Shown here piece by piece: positions 56,140-64,000 of a DNA stretch of 64,000 nt (position 1 is its first letter; every line of letters starts with the position of its first letter). Both the position numbers and the translations under genes were made by a program. Origin of the DNA: Vibrio chagasii (GTDB lineage Bacteria > Pseudomonadota > Gammaproteobacteria > Enterobacterales > Vibrionaceae); contig NZ_AP025466.1 in the NCBI RefSeq assembly GCF_024347355.1, positions 1,612,001 to 1,676,000 on the forward strand, read 5' to 3'. The notes below the pieces were generated by a model that saw only the letters and a list, made by a program, of their open reading frames with translations, did no database searches and had not been told where the DNA came from.

Positions 56140-56502
56140 ATGTCCGTCATTCATATCGAACTTAATCGCCTTCTCGTTGGGGCTGAAAAGCTCTGCACTT
56201 CCCGTAATAGCAGTTTACCTGTCGAACTCGGTAAATCGTTATATGAAGAGTGTAAAGGCGGCGTGATGTTCTCACAGGCTCATTATCTGCTCGACTCATC
56301 TCATAGTGATTACACAAACGACATTGCCTGCGTGACGTTTGATGAGCATTCTGCTTGCTGGTTGGTTACTGTGCCATTAGAGAGTGATGAAACAACCGAT
56401 ATCATCGCTTGGGGGCCTTATCCGTACCTTCCTCAATCCAAAGACCTTGATGCTGTGTTGTCTGAAATAGAAAAAGACCCTAAATCGTATTTTTGGTCAT
56501 AA
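56140..56502 (+). CDS. Small protein of unknown function
   Basis: A 120-residue soluble protein, not recognised. It begins MSVIHIELNRLLVGAEKLC and includes CVTFDEHSACWLVTVPL in a beta-rich middle, ending SEIEKDPKSYFWS. Three cysteines are scattered. No signal peptide. AAGGAG precedes the ATG, so it is likely real. It is divergent from pstS and convergent with the AraC gene. Confidence 0.58.
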   Translation: MSVIHIELNRLLVGAEKLCTSRNSSLPVELGKSLYEECKGGVMFSQAHYLLDSSHSDYTNDIACVTFDEHSACWLVTVPLESDETTDIIAWGPYPYLPQSKDLDAVLSEIEKDPKSYFWS

Positions 56503-56599
56503 AGGTCTGTTTTAACTCGCTGGTGGCGTGGCACTAGAGCTACGCCTTCTGTTCATTCTCAATCAAGCAAATAGTTTGCTCTAGGTGTCAGGCCGCGTC

Positions 56600-57448
56600 T
56601 TACACTTGTGGTTTCATGCTTTGTAATTGAGATTGTGCGATGAGAGAACGGAAATCTTTCGGTGTCTTCCCATGATACGTTTTAAAGGCTGTGCTGAAGT
56701 GCGCAGCGCTCTTAAAGCCAGACTCATACGCGATTTGAGTAATGGATTTAGTCGACGTTCTAAGTTGCGTTGCGGCATGGGCAATACGTTTAATCTTTAA
56801 TAAGTTTGAAAATGAAAGATCTTCAGCCGATAAACGGCGTTTCAGTGTGGCTGGCGACATTCCGATGTAGCTGGCTAGTGTGTCTAAAGAGATATTATTT
56901 TCAATATTCTGTTCAATGTAGTGAATGACTTTTTGCGTCACCGTTAACCTTGAAGCTCGTGCGATGATAACCAGCAGAGCAGGGTATTGTTCGACCATCA
57001 GTGAAAGCAAACCTAACCCTAATTGAGTGAGTGCGTAGTCATTTTTAGCTGAAGAATGAGCTAAAGACATTATGAGATCTTTCAGCTCGCAGATCTCTGT
57101 ATCAGTTTGGTTGAATTTGATGTACTGGTTGGGGACTCGAGTGGATTCTAGGTCGCTGAATTGGTTGATGAACTTCTGGAAAATATCTAAATCAAAATCT
57201 AAGCAGGTTGCGCTGAATTCGCCGTTTTCTGTATCTACTGTGATGTCTTTGATTTGGCCTGAGTTATAAAGTGTGAAATCGCCTGCCTGCAATGAGGCTT
57301 CGGTGCCATCGGGGAGCACGAAAGAGATACTGCCTTTTGAAACGATGAAAATACCATTTTTAGAGGCGGGGTACCGTTCTCGTTTCCTGGGGATGAAGTT
57401 TCTGAATTGAGTAACTGTTATTGATGACATAATGTGCTTCTTTGACAT
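56600..57448 (-). CDS. AraC/XylS-family transcriptional regulator
   Basis: A 282-residue regulator. The N-terminal 100 residues form a cupin-like sensing domain (KGSISFVLPDGTEASLQAGDFTLYNSG). The two AraC helix-turn-helix units lie at about 175-270: SLDTLASYIGMSPATLKRRLSAED, then SITQIAYESGFKSAAHFSTAFKTYHGKTPKDFR. The ligand is unknown and no target gene is obvious. An alternative start lies six codons downstream (57430); neither has a strong ribosome-binding site. Confidence 0.84.
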   Translation of the reverse strand: MSKKHIMSSITVTQFRNFIPRKRERYPASKNGIFIVSKGSISFVLPDGTEASLQAGDFTLYNSGQIKDITVDTENGEFSATCLDFDLDIFQKFINQFSDLESTRVPNQYIKFNQTDTEICELKDLIMSLAHSSAKNDYALTQLGLGLLSLMVEQYPALLVIIARASRLTVTQKVIHYIEQNIENNISLDTLASYIGMSPATLKRRLSAEDLSFSNLLKIKRIAHAATQLRTSTKSITQIAYESGFKSAAHFSTAFKTYHGKTPKDFRSLIAQSQLQSMKPQV

Positions 57449-57500
57449 TGTAAACGAGTTGCTTATTAGTTTTAGTATTGTTTAAGCATGAGACATTTAC

Positions 57501-57528
57501 AAAAAAGGCGCTAATAATTAGCGCCTTT
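57501..57528 (-). terminator. Terminator of rnb
   Basis: GGCGCTAAT and ATTAGCGCC form a perfect stem at 57507-57525 with six T residues following leftward. Confidence 0.7.
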
Positions 57529-57595
57529 AGAAGTGAACCTTTGAAGCTTGTGACCTTGAAAGCTTTGACCTTGAAAGGCCTATCCTTTACAGCTA

Positions 57596-59602
57596 TTAAG
57601 CTTCGGTTTCGTTTGTTGTTTCAGGCTCGCTAGGCAAGTCCGCAAATACTTGAGTAGGTTTTGCTACTAAGTTACGGTTTTCCTGATTAACTTCAGAGAG
57701 AACTACTTCTAAAACGTCTCCCAGTTTGTATACCATTTCTTTATCGATAGATACAGTACCCATATCACTGTTGCACTCGATTCTTTCTTTATTATCAAGA
57801 ATGAGAGAACCAGGGATAAATGCAGCGGCACCATTCTCTAGCAAGCGAACACGCATACCAGCACGGTTGATGTCAAAGATTTCTGCTTGGAAGCGTGTTT
57901 CTTCAACTGGCGCGTTAGCTAACGTGCGAGCATACAACCAATCACCTACATTACGCTCAGCCATACCGTGATGGCGGCGGTGTAGTGCAAGTTCATCACC
58001 AATAGTCTCGTCTGGTGTTTGAATTGGCGCTTTACCAAGGATATGTGCCTTAAGCATACGATGGTTAATCATGTCACCGTACTTACGAATTGGAGAAGTC
58101 CAAGTCGCGTAAATGTCTAGACCCATTGCGTAGTGTGGTGCAGGTTCGTTGCTGATTTCACTGTACGCTTGGAACTTGCGGATACGGTTATCGTAGTAGT
58201 TATTATCTAAAGAGCCTAACCAGCGGCGCAGTGCAGCAAAACCTTCAAGAGAAACGATCTGGTCTTCTGTAAATGGTGTTTCTGCTTGTGGGTTAACCAG
58301 TTCAAGAACGTCTGCGACTTTCTCTGCTTTGAAACCAGAGTGGCAGTTAAACACACCTTGGTTGAAGCTCTCTTTCAGTACTCGACCCGCACAGATGTTT
58401 GCGCTGATCATTGATTCTTCAACCAACTTGTTCGCACTACGACGCATGTCTGCGTGAATGGCAACAACATCGTTATCTTCGCTCAGTTCAAAGCGGTAGT
58501 CAGGACGGTCAGGGAACACAACAGCATTTGCTGAGCGCCATGCTGAACGTGCTTGTGCAAATTCGTGTAGGTCAGAAACAATCGCTGCGATTTCTTCAGA
58601 TGGTTGCCACTTCTCTGATGTGCCTGTTTCTAGCCAGTCTGATACGTTGTCGTACGCTAGACGAGCGTGAGATTTAATGTTCGCCGCGAAGAAGTTGATG
58701 TCATCGCCAATAACGCCATCTTTAGACACGGTGACTGTGCAGCAGAGGGCAGGGCGAATTTCATTCTCGATAAGCGAACATAGGTTATCTGCAAGGTCAC
58801 GAGGTAACATTGGGATGTTACGACCAGGCAAGTAAATCGTGAAGCCGCGTTCGCGTGCCACTTTGTCCATTGCGTCATCAGGAGAGATGTAAGCGGTAGG
58901 ATCAGCAATCGCGATGGTCAGTTCAAAATCACCGTTCTCTTTCTTCTTCGCGTAAAGTGCATCGTCCATATCTTTTGTGCTTTCGCCATCGATAGTCACA
59001 AAAGGAACATGGGTCATGTCTATACGTTCAAGATCGGCATCGTCATTGATTTGCCAATTATCGATACCTTCAGGTTCACTATTTGGTAGGTCATTTTGTG
59101 CAAGTGTTACCCACCAAGGTGCGATCTTGTCGTCAGCGTCAGTGATCTTTTCTGAGATTTGAGCTAAGAAGCCGTTGTCACCTTTCAATGGGTGCTGAAT
59201 GATATGAGCAACAACCCAGTCGCCTTCTTTAAGCGTTTCTGGGTTTAGGCCTTTCTTTGCTTTCGCTTTTAGTTGCAGCTTTTTAAGCTGAGGGTGGTCA
59301 GGTACAACGTTTAAGCGGCCTTTGAAAAGCTTAACTCGTGCAATAAAGCGAGTAAGACCTTGTTCAACCAATTCTTCTGGCTCTGCAACTTCACGCTCTT
59401 TCTCGGTGCGAATGATGGCAATTACTTTGTCACCGTGCACACATTTCTTCATGTATGGAGGCGGGATGAAGTAGCTTGTTTTGCTGTCGACTTCTAGAAA
59501 ACCAAACCCTTTTTCAGTGGCTTTGATTGTGCCTTCCTTTTTTGGGAGGGTTTCTTGGATTTGTTGCTTAAGCTGAGCGAGTAGAGGGTTATCTTGAAAC
59601 AT
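57596..59602 (-). CDS. rnb: RNase II, processive 3'-5' exoribonuclease
   Basis: A 668-residue exoribonuclease. Cold-shock domains occupy about 20-175. The RNB catalytic core (about 200-525) contains [22 protein letters not shown] with the magnesium-binding aspartates. A C-terminal S1 domain (about 560-640) follows, and the acidic tail ends ETTNETEA. The length fits RNase II (644 in E. coli) rather than RNase R. It degrades single-stranded mRNA ends. It is divergent from deaD across 392 bases, pairing two RNA-turnover genes. Confidence 0.92.
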   Translation of the reverse strand: MFQDNPLLAQLKQQIQETLPKKEGTIKATEKGFGFLEVDSKTSYFIPPPYMKKCVHGDKVIAIIRTEKEREVAEPEELVEQGLTRFIARVKLFKGRLNVVPDHPQLKKLQLKAKAKKGLNPETLKEGDWVVAHIIQHPLKGDNGFLAQISEKITDADDKIAPWWVTLAQNDLPNSEPEGIDNWQINDDADLERIDMTHVPFVTIDGESTKDMDDALYAKKKENGDFELTIAIADPTAYISPDDAMDKVARERGFTIYLPGRNIPMLPRDLADNLCSLIENEIRPALCCTVTVSKDGVIGDDINFFAANIKSHARLAYDNVSDWLETGTSEKWQPSEEIAAIVSDLHEFAQARSAWRSANAVVFPDRPDYRFELSEDNDVVAIHADMRRSANKLVEESMISANICAGRVLKESFNQGVFNCHSGFKAEKVADVLELVNPQAETPFTEDQIVSLEGFAALRRWLGSLDNNYYDNRIRKFQAYSEISNEPAPHYAMGLDIYATWTSPIRKYGDMINHRMLKAHILGKAPIQTPDETIGDELALHRRHHGMAERNVGDWLYARTLANAPVEETRFQAEIFDINRAGMRVRLLENGAAAFIPGSLILDNKERIECNSDMGTVSIDKEMVYKLGDVLEVVLSEVNQENRNLVAKPTQVFADLPSEPETTNETEA

Positions 59603-59994
59603 CTTACTTTTATCTTACGAGAACAATTGAGCACACTATAATCATTGCGGGGCCTGATTACTACTTAAAGCCGAAGGGAGAGCAAATAAATTACCTTCTT
59701 ATTTACTATGTTCAATTCAATTGATGTAAACGGCTATGACGAGATATTCATCAAGTTTTGACGATATGATAGCCAGCATTGAAAGAAAACCGAAAAATAT
59801 GTGATGTAATTCAATTTTTTCTGGCTTTTTTTATGCATTTAAGGAATAATCCGCCTCCCTTAGACGTCCCTAATGGCTTGAAGTGTTTTATTACTGCTTC
59901 GTAACTCTGAATGGAATCAGTATCTGATTGGATCAGTATTGGAAATGGTAGAGCTCCCGGGACCTTTTGTTTACTTATATATAGTGGGATCCCA
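59603..59994. other. Divergent rnb/deaD control region with long deaD leader
   Basis: A 392-base region with no gene. Its right half would form a long 5' leader for deaD. ATCAGTAT is repeated around 59917 and 59933. The palindrome TGGGATCCCA at 59985-59994 sits directly against the ATG and includes the only Shine-Dalgarno-like sequence. Cold-shock genes often have such leaders; no known riboswitch is seen. Confidence 0.5.
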
Positions 59995-61935
59995 ATGTCC
60001 GAATCTGTAATTCAATTTAATGAATTAGCCCTAAACGAAAACATTCTTTCAGCTCTTGATAGCATGGGTTTCGTTTCTCCAACTCCAATCCAAGCAGCAG
60101 CTATTCCTCTTCTTCTTGAAGGCCGTGACGCACTAGGTAAAGCACAGACTGGTACTGGTAAAACAGCAGCATTCTCTCTGCCTTTACTAAACAAAATCAA
60201 CCTAAACCAACACAAACCACAAGCAATCATCATGGCTCCTACTCGTGAGCTAGCGATCCAAGTTGCTGCGGAAATCAAAAACCTAGGCCGTGACATCAAA
60301 GGTCTTAAAGTTATTGAAATCTACGGTGGTGCTTCAATCGTTGACCAAATGCGCGCTCTAAGCCGTGGTGCTCACATTGTTGTTGGTACTCCAGGTCGTG
60401 TTAAAGACTTACTAACTCGTGACCGTCTACACCTAGATGAAGCACACACATTTGTTCTTGATGAAGCAGATGAAATGCTAAAAATGGGCTTCGTAGATGA
60501 CGTTACTTGGATCCTTGAGCAAGCTCCAGAATCTGCACAGCGTGTACTTTTCTCTGCAACTATGCCTCCAATGGTTAAGACTATTGTTGACCGTTACCTA
60601 CGTAACCCGGCTAAAGTTGACGTTGCTGGTACTAACCACACAGTTGATAAAGTAGCGCAGAACTTCTGGGTTGTTAAAGGCGTAGAAAAAGACGAAGCAA
60701 TGTCTCGTCTTCTTGAAACTGAAGAAACTGACGCGTCTATCGTATTCGTACGTACTCGTCAAGATACTGAGCGTCTAGCTGATTGGCTATCTGCACGTGG
60801 CTTTAAAGCTGCTGCACTGCACGGTGATATTCCTCAGTCTCTACGTGAGCGTACTGTTGATCACATCAAACAAGGTGTTATCGATATCCTAGTTGCAACT
60901 GACGTTGTAGCTCGTGGTCTTGATGTTCCACGTATCACTCACGTATTCAACTACGACATCCCATTCGATGTTGAATCTTACATCCACCGTATTGGTCGTA
61001 CTGGCCGAGCTGGACGTAAAGGTAAAGCGATCCTTCTAGTTCGCACAAACCAAATTCGTATGCTTCGCACTATCGAGCGCGTAACTAAGTCTACAATGGA
61101 AGAAATCCAACTTCCTCTACGTGACCAAGTTGCTGCAGCACGTGTTGCTAAGCTAGGTGCTGAGCTTGAAACAGAGAAAGAAAGCAAAGCTCTAGAAAAC
61201 TTCGCAGGTCTTATTACTACCCTGCAAGAGTCTCTAGACGTTGATGCTGCTACTCTAGCTGCAATGCTTCTTAAGCGTCAGCAAGGTAAGAGCCCACTGT
61301 TCTACATTGGTGAAGACCCAATGATCGCTGCTATCGAGCGTGACAAGAACCGTCGTAAAGAGCGTCGTGAAAACCGTGATAACGGTGGCCGTGACTTCAA
61401 TACTCAAGACTGGGATACTTACCAACTACAAGTTGGCCGTGAGCAAGGTGTTCAGGTTAAAGATATCGTTGGCGCACTTGCAAACGAACTTGGCCTAACT
61501 AAAGGTTCTATCGGTGCTATCAAACTTGACCAAGGTTCAACTTACGTTCAACTGCCAAAAGCAATGAACTCTGAAACTGCTGGTAAACTAAGCAAGCTAC
61601 GCATCCGTCAAAAAGAAGCTGGTGCTGTTGTTGTAGACTTCAACGATTTCCGTGAACCACGTCGTGGTAACGGTGGCCGTGGCGGTCGTGATGGTGGTCG
61701 TGGTGGTTACCGCGGAAACCGTGATGGCAACCGCGATGGTAATCGTGAAGGCGGTCGCGGTGGATACCGTGGCAACCGTGACGGTAACCGCGATGGCAAC
61801 CGTGAAGGCGGCCGTGATGGCGAGCGTCGTTTCGACCGTAACCGTGGTGGCGATCACCGTGGCAACTACCGTGGCGAACGTGGCCATGGCAACGGCGGTA
61901 ACCGTGGTCGTCGTCCAGAGCGCAACGAAGGTTAA
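59995..61935 (+). CDS. deaD: DeaD/CsdA, cold-shock DEAD-box RNA helicase
   Basis: A 646-residue helicase. The core shows AQTGTGKTAAFSLPLL (I), PTRELAIQV (Ia), LDEADEMLKMGF (II), FSATMPPMV (III), VATDVVARGLDVPRI (V) and HRIGRTGRAGR (VI). A dimerisation and DbpA-like RNA-binding domain follows (about 455-545). The tail (about 555-646) is arginine/glycine-rich and carries a tandem repeat. It acts in ribosome assembly and mRNA decay in the cold. The frame opens at 59911, but MSESVIQFNELALNENILSALD is the family start. Confidence 0.92.
   Translation: MSESVIQFNELALNENILSALDSMGFVSPTPIQAAAIPLLLEGRDALGKAQTGTGKTAAFSLPLLNKINLNQHKPQAIIMAPTRELAIQVAAEIKNLGRDIKGLKVIEIYGGASIVDQMRALSRGAHIVVGTPGRVKDLLTRDRLHLDEAHTFVLDEADEMLKMGFVDDVTWILEQAPESAQRVLFSATMPPMVKTIVDRYLRNPAKVDVAGTNHTVDKVAQNFWVVKGVEKDEAMSRLLETEETDASIVFVRTRQDTERLADWLSARGFKAAALHGDIPQSLRERTVDHIKQGVIDILVATDVVARGLDVPRITHVFNYDIPFDVESYIHRIGRTGRAGRKGKAILLVRTNQIRMLRTIERVTKSTMEEIQLPLRDQVAAARVAKLGAELETEKESKALENFAGLITTLQESLDVDAATLAAMLLKRQQGKSPLFYIGEDPMIAAIERDKNRRKERRENRDNGGRDFNTQDWDTYQLQVGREQGVQVKDIVGALANELGLTKGSIGAIKLDQGSTYVQLPKAMNSETAGKLSKLRIRQKEAGAVVVDFNDFREPRRGNGGRGGRDGGRGGYRGNRDGNRDGNREGGRGGYRGNRDGNRDGNREGGRDGERRFDRNRGGDHRGNYRGERGHGNGGNRGRRPERNEG
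61699..61812 (+). repeat. Two 57-bp tandem repeats in the deaD tail
   Basis: The 57-bp units at 61699-61755 and 61756-61812 encode RGGYRGNRDGNRDGNREGG twice with only synonymous differences. Each unit itself has three GNRDG-like steps. They form the RGG RNA-binding tail. Confidence 0.85.
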
Positions 61936-61976
61936 TCAACCTTTAGCTTAGACGCTCTAGTCTAGACACTGAATTT

Positions 61977-62005
61977 AAAAGCCGAGCATTATGCTCGGCT
62001 TTTTT
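61977..62005 (+). terminator. Terminator of deaD
   Basis: AAAAGCCGAGCAT pairs with ATGCTCGGCTTTT, ending in T residues. Confidence 0.85.
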
Positions 62006-62076
62006 GTGCCTGCTTGTTCATTCTTCCGACCGCACTGCGCATAACTAATGCACCTTACTTCACGCCAAGATTAATA

Positions 62077-62260
62077 TTACTTCTGCAACCCAGTTAGAAA
62101 TGATTGTTCAAACTCCCGGATGAAGGGAGCAATCACTCTATCTTGCTCCGTTAACGTAGCTGTATAGCATTGTAAGGCTATACTTAAATTACGTGCTACC
62201 AGTCGAGGTAGTAGTAATAAAAGCCTCTTAAATTGCTGTGTAGTCTGTTTACGCAGGGCT
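62077..62260 (-). pseudogene. Fragment of a LysR-type regulator
   Basis: The minus strand reads an open stretch of about 60 codons ending at 62077 with LLPRLVARNLSIALQCYTAT followed by EQDRVIAPFIREFEQSF, which resembles the last helix and strands of LysR co-inducer domains. It has no start codon; an in-frame stop closes the frame upstream, and no helix-turn-helix is found. It is most likely a remnant of a gene lost by deletion. Confidence 0.35.
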
Positions 62261-62587
62261 CAACTTCTAGAGCATGGAGAGTGTGGGATAGGGTGAGTAT
62301 TGTTGCTTTGTTTCATGATGTTGACCGTCTTACCGGATCACTCAAATCAAGTTAAAAATAGTTCAAGCATTCGTTTGCTTTGTAAGTTTGTTCATTTTCA
62401 TATTCAACTATTTTTTAATTTTGCTCTCGAAATAAATAAATTAATGACTAAGGTCAACTTAATTGTGTTGATTTGGTGATTTTTTCAAAACAAAAGTTGA
62501 AAGATTCAAAAATTATTGAATAATGGGCTTAACTAAAATTGAAGTAAACACTTCATCTAATTCGTACTGAAACAGGATCCATATCCA

Positions 62588-63781
62588 ATGTCTAATTCGT
62601 TTGTTCTGGTTATTAACTCGGGTAGTTCATCCCTAAAATTTGCTGTCATTGATTCTGTTTCTGGTGAAGCAGTGTTGAGTGGCTTAGGGGAGTGTTTTGG
62701 TCTTGAAGATGCTCGTATGAGCTGGAAATACCAAGGCGAGAAAACTGAAATTGCTATTCAGGGTGAAGGTAGCCACCACAAGATTGCTATTGGCAAATTG
62801 GTAGGCCTGATGGAAGACCTTGGTTTCACGGCAGATATCGTGGCTATCGGTCACCGTATCGTTCACGGCGGTGAGAAGTTCACTCAAACGGTTCGCATTA
62901 CTGAAGAAGTAACGAACGAGATTGAAAGCCTATCTGATCTTGCTCCACTTCATAACCCAGCAGGTGCTATCGGCATCCGCGCTGCGATTGAAGCTTTCCC
63001 TTCTCTGCCTCAGTTCGCTGTATTTGATACGGCTTTCCACCAAACAATGCCACAACGCGCATTTACTGGTGCAATCGCTAAAGAACTATACACAGACTTC
63101 GGTGTACGTCGTTACGGCTTCCACGGTACTAGCCACTACTTCGTAAGCCGTGAAGCTGCGAAGATGCTAAACAAGCCTGTTGAAGAATCTAGCTTCATCT
63201 CTGTTCACCTAGGTAACGGCGCATCAGTATGTGCTATCAAAGACGGTAACAGTGTTGATACGTCAATGGGTTTCACACCACTTTCTGGCCTTATGATGGG
63301 TACACGTTGTGGTGACTTAGACCCAGGCATCATTGAATACCTTCTTAAGAAAGGTTGGTCACAAGAGCAAGTCTTCAACTCTCTTAACAAGGAGTCTGGC
63401 TTCCTAGGTGTGTCTGGTCTTACGAGCGATGCTCGTGGCATTTTAGAAGCTATGGAAGAGGGTCATGAAGGCGCTAAGCTGGCTTTCGAAGTATTCACAT
63501 ACCGTGTAGCTAAATACGTTGCTTCTTACCTTGCAACACTAGATTCTCTAGACGGCATCATCTTCACAGGTGGTATCGGTGAGAACTCTCTACCAATCCG
63601 TCGTGAGATCCTTAAAAACCTTAAGATCCTAGGTTTTGTTGAAGATGTTGCTGGTAACGAATCTGCTCGCTTTGGCGCAGACGGCATCATCGCTAAGTCT
63701 GAGATGCTAGATGCAGTAGCAATGGTTATCCCAACCAACGAAGAGTTCGTGATTGCTCAACAGTCGGTAGAGCTTCTGTAA
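62588..63781 (+). CDS. ackA: Acetate kinase
   Basis: A 397-residue ASKHA-fold kinase interconverting acetate and acetyl phosphate with ADP/ATP. FVLVINSGSSSLKFAVID is signature 1; FHGTSHYFV is signature 2; the catalytic arginine/aspartate and the FTGGIGENS adenosine-binding loop are present. No pta gene follows, so this may be a second-chromosome paralogue rather than the main ackA-pta unit; the copy number cannot be judged from this window. A terminator follows. Confidence 0.93.
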   Translation: MSNSFVLVINSGSSSLKFAVIDSVSGEAVLSGLGECFGLEDARMSWKYQGEKTEIAIQGEGSHHKIAIGKLVGLMEDLGFTADIVAIGHRIVHGGEKFTQTVRITEEVTNEIESLSDLAPLHNPAGAIGIRAAIEAFPSLPQFAVFDTAFHQTMPQRAFTGAIAKELYTDFGVRRYGFHGTSHYFVSREAAKMLNKPVEESSFISVHLGNGASVCAIKDGNSVDTSMGFTPLSGLMMGTRCGDLDPGIIEYLLKKGWSQEQVFNSLNKESGFLGVSGLTSDARGILEAMEEGHEGAKLAFEVFTYRVAKYVASYLATLDSLDGIIFTGGIGENSLPIRREILKNLKILGFVEDVAGNESARFGADGIIAKSEMLDAVAMVIPTNEEFVIAQQSVELL

Positions 63782-63803
63782 TTTAGCTTAAAACTAAATA
63801 CTG

Positions 63804-63832
63804 AAAAGCGAGCCCAAGTGGCTCGCTTTTTT
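63804..63832 (+). terminator. Terminator of ackA
   Basis: AAAAGCGAGCC and GGCTCGCTTTTTT pair around the loop CAAGT, the same loop as the terminator at 8893. Confidence 0.85.
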
Positions 63833-64000
63833 GTTTTAAATGTTGGATAGGCTTATCGCTAAATACCTAAACCGAAAGCAGCCATCGTTAGATGCTTTGT
63901 TGTCTGGGAATCACTTTCAGACTCTTCTAGACAGCTAGCCAATCGTGACTTACTTCTGCCTAGAAATGTGTTACACCTTTTGCTTATTTCTATCTTGTTT

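Larger units (their letters stand above)
61936..62587. other. Intergenic region between deaD and ackA
   Basis: A 652-base region. It holds the deaD terminator, a decayed LysR fragment (62077-62260, minus strand) and an AT-rich stretch (62340-62587) that should carry the ackA promoter. Confidence 0.55.

Noticed and set aside
61597..61951. Long open frames on both strands over the deaD tail
   Set aside because: They are shadows of the repetitive arginine/glycine coding DNA, which is rich in codons without stops in other frames.
1..64000. CRISPR array, prophage, rRNA or tRNA gene
   Set aside because: No regularly spaced repeats, phage gene cluster, rRNA or clover-leaf with acceptor CCA was found on either strand.

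Overview
The window is about 64 kb of a Vibrio-type gammaproteobacterial chromosome, most likely the second chromosome of a Splendidus-clade-like Vibrio. Evidence for this is the moderate GC, the dense intrinsic terminators, and a gene set that recalls V. cholerae chromosome II: a ShyA-type endopeptidase beside a GGDEF/EAL protein and a LysR/Bcr-type transporter pair, an orphan PstS beside a MaoC protein, and accessory DEAD-box helicases. The species is inference; no rRNA or tRNA gene was seen.

Layout. 1-9.3 kb: DUF1275 and GFA proteins, a lone CBM48 protein, the cell-wall endopeptidase shyA, a c-di-GMP protein, a divergent LysR/MFS pair and a 44-residue basic ORF. 9.3-18.5 kb: a double-redox-motif glutaredoxin, a DMT transporter, a porin, a zinc deacylase and a leftward suppressor-of-copper-sensitivity operon (membrane protein, scsB, scsD, scsC). 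18.5-28.9 kb: a large MscS channel, a RecX-like protein, a LuxR regulator divergent from a DUF3187 outer-membrane protein, a second porin, an M3 peptidase and an aldo/keto reductase. 29-35.7 kb: DbpA, a 57-residue ORF, a DUF6279 lipoprotein, a DnaQ-type exonuclease, a PPC protein, RhlE and a D-threonine-aldolase-like enzyme. 35.7-40.7 kb: an AT-rich accessory block with two translationally coupled exported proteins. 40.7-54 kb: an FAD protein, FdxA, an rRNA/tRNA methyltransferase, Tas, PepT, a DM13 protein, a 289-bp MITE, a small MscS channel, a dCMP deaminase and an RND efflux pair. 54-64 kb: a MaoC protein, PstS with a good Pho box, an AraC regulator, RNase II divergent from DeaD, a LysR remnant and acetate kinase.

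The most interesting part is the 36.2-40.0 kb pair. The first gene encodes an exported protein with an NleD-like (M91) zinc-protease domain. The second overlaps it by one base (TAATG) and encodes a 706-residue exported protein with no recognised family. It has an early pair of hydrophobic segments like a toxin translocation hairpin. The first protein has one cysteine, four residues from its C-terminus; the second has five in its mature part, an odd number. I infer a two-gene, disulfide-linked AB-type toxin or effector; this is not shown.

Several start sites are set downstream of the longest open frame because a Shine-Dalgarno sequence or family alignment favours it. Three short genes (44, 47 and 57 codons) were found by reading intergenic DNA.
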